From NCBI GenBank assembly GCA_030630585.1, contig DAOVMU010000116.1:1-5224 (forward strand): a stretch of DNA of 5,224 nucleotides. Direction: 5' to 3'. Shown piece after piece: positions 4,434-5,224 of the stretch. Numbering within the stretch: position 1 is the first letter of the stretch; every line of letters starts with the position of its first letter. This DNA is from Candidatus Bathyarchaeota archaeon. Lineage in GTDB: Archaea; Thermoproteota; Bathyarchaeia; Bathyarchaeales; Bathycorpusculaceae. Both the position numbers and the translations under genes were made by a program. A model generated the notes under the pieces. The model did no database searches and was not told the origin of the DNA. It worked only from the letters and a program-made list of their open reading frames with translations.

Positions 4434-4488
4434 GCCTTAACTAGCACAGAATTGAGTTTACCCCGTCCAAAATGAAGAGATAAATGTG

Positions 4489-5224
4489 ATGCGTGCAAAA
4501 ATCAGAGTTACCGGCATAGTTCAAGGTGTAGGTTTCCGTCCATTCATTTATCGTATCGCTGTGAAAAACGATTTGAACGGCTATGTTAGAAACAGAGGTG
4601 ATGCAGGAGTAGAAATACTCTTAGAAGGCAGAAACAAAAACATCAGAAAATTCTTGAGAGATTTGAAAGAGAAGAAACCTCCTTTAGCACAGATTTATGA
4701 AATAATCACATTTCCTTTGAAAGGAAAAAGCGAGTATGAAGCTTTCACGATTCTAGAAAGTTCTGAGGAAGCTAAGTTTTCAGGCTCTGTTATCCCGCCG
4801 GACATATCTATTTGTGATGAATGCTTACAAGAGCTTAGAGACCGAGAAAATCCGAGATATGAATACTTCTTTATTACCTGCACAAACTGTGGTCCAAGAT
4901 ACACGATTATTGAACGGCTTCCGTACGACAGAGAAAACACAACCATGCAGGACTTTCCTATGTGTGGTTTCTGTGAAAGCGAATACTCAAACCCTTTGAA
5001 CAGACGTTTCCACGCCCAAACAGTTGCTTGCACGAAATGTGGTCCAAGAGCATACTTGACAAATAAGGAAGGTGAATTAATAGCTGAAAAAGATCCTATA
5101 CGAGATGCTGGAAAGCTTCTTTCAGAAGACTTCATCATCGCAATTAAAGGATACGGCGGCTTCCACGTCGCCACTGCAACAACCAACGATGAGCCTTTGA
5201 TCAAGCTTAGAAAGGTTAAGCATA
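4489..5224 (+). CDS. hypF: carbamoyltransferase HypF, [NiFe]-hydrogenase maturation (partial, N-terminal)
   Basis: The first 245 residues of HypF, usually about 750 long; it runs off the right edge. HypF converts carbamoyl phosphate to carbamoyl-adenylate and loads the carbamoyl group on HypE, from which the cyanide ligands of the [NiFe] centre are made. Residues 1-90 are an acylphosphatase domain with VTGIVQGVGFRPF (catalytic R17) and GYVRNRGD (N35). Residues 109-184 hold the two HypF zinc fingers, each CX2CX18CX2C: C109, C112, C131, C134 and C159, C162, C181, C184. From residue 215 the YrdC-like domain begins with IAIKGYGGFHVA. All key residues visible are intact. An in-frame GTG at 4486 is an alternative start. 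The gene diverges from tusA and may head its own operon; it implies a [NiFe] hydrogenase in this organism. Confidence 0.97.
   Translation, partial: MRAKIRVTGIVQGVGFRPFIYRIAVKNDLNGYVRNRGDAGVEILLEGRNKNIRKFLRDLKEKKPPLAQIYEIITFPLKGKSEYEAFTILESSEEAKFSGSVIPPDISICDECLQELRDRENPRYEYFFITCTNCGPRYTIIERLPYDRENTTMQDFPMCGFCESEYSNPLNRRFHAQTVACTKCGPRAYLTNKEGELIAEKDPIRDAGKLLSEDFIIAIKGYGGFHVATATTNDEPLIKLRKVKH

Larger units (their letters stand above)
4129..4488. other. divergent control region between tusA and hypF
   Basis: A 360-base gap. Near tusA it has a TATA-like box and ribosome site. Further out is a 22-base-period tandem repeat with an embedded palindrome (4220-4256). In the middle is a set of interlocking inverted repeats (4290-4369). 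Near hypF it has a TATA-like box. A 53-codon open frame (4283-4444, plus) crosses the hypF promoter but shows no recognisable domain or good ribosome site. I see no tRNA or mobile-element remains. Confidence 0.6.

Noticed and set aside
4283..4444. 53-codon open frame on the plus strand upstream of hypF
   Set aside because: It crosses the hypF TATA box, has no clear ribosome site or promoter, and its peptide shows no domain I recognise. Chance is the simplest explanation.
4695..5204. 169-codon open frame antisense to hypF
   Set aside because: It mirrors the strongly coding hypF frame, which has intact acylphosphatase and zinc-finger motifs; the antisense peptide has no domain character.

Overview
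The window looks archaeal, probably from an anaerobic member of the Thermoproteota or a related uncultured lineage. This rests on four observations. Upstream regions are AT-rich and carry TATA-like boxes with purine-rich BRE-like flanks. There is a stand-alone Lrp/AsnC regulator. Arginine is often coded by AGA. Shine-Dalgarno motifs are moderate inside the operon and weak or absent at first genes. The exact lineage cannot be fixed from the sequence alone.

Layout. From 1 to 787 (minus strand), a four-cluster polyferredoxin is followed, with a one-base stop/start overlap, by the N-terminal part of a 30-kDa NuoC/EchD/HycE-type subunit that runs off the left edge. This looks like the start of an operon for a group 4 [NiFe] hydrogenase or complex-I-like enzyme. 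From 797 to 977 there is a divergent control region with inverted repeats. From 978 to 1553 (plus strand) lies an Lrp/AsnC regulator with an unusual C-terminal five-cysteine cluster. From 1554 to 1797 there is a non-coding gap between converging genes, with a good hairpin and a T-rich terminator for the minus strand. From 1798 to 4128 (minus strand, read right to left) lies a tight five-gene sulfur operon: tusA, a YeeE/YedE (TsuA-type) thiosulfate permease, then DsrE/TusD-, DsrF/TusC- and DsrH/TusB-like proteins. From 4129 to 4488 there is a second divergent control region with a 22-base tandem repeat. From 4489 to the right edge (plus strand) lies the first third of hypF, the carbamoyltransferase that starts cyanide-ligand synthesis for [NiFe]-hydrogenases.

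How it fits together. The permease probably imports thiosulfate or a similar sulfur anion. TusA and the DsrE/F/H-like proteins would pass the sulfane sulfur on as protein persulfides. No DsrC/TusE, DsrAB, Hdr or MnmA gene lies in the window, so the final acceptor is unknown. HypF and the ferredoxin/NuoC-like pair suggest that an energy-converting hydrogenase is encoded here or close by. The cysteine-tailed Lrp protein sits between the two modules and is a natural candidate redox, metal or sulfur-responsive regulator of one or both. That link is inference. The most novel items are this regulator and the complete TusA-permease-DsrEFH set in an archaeal setting beside hydrogenase genes.
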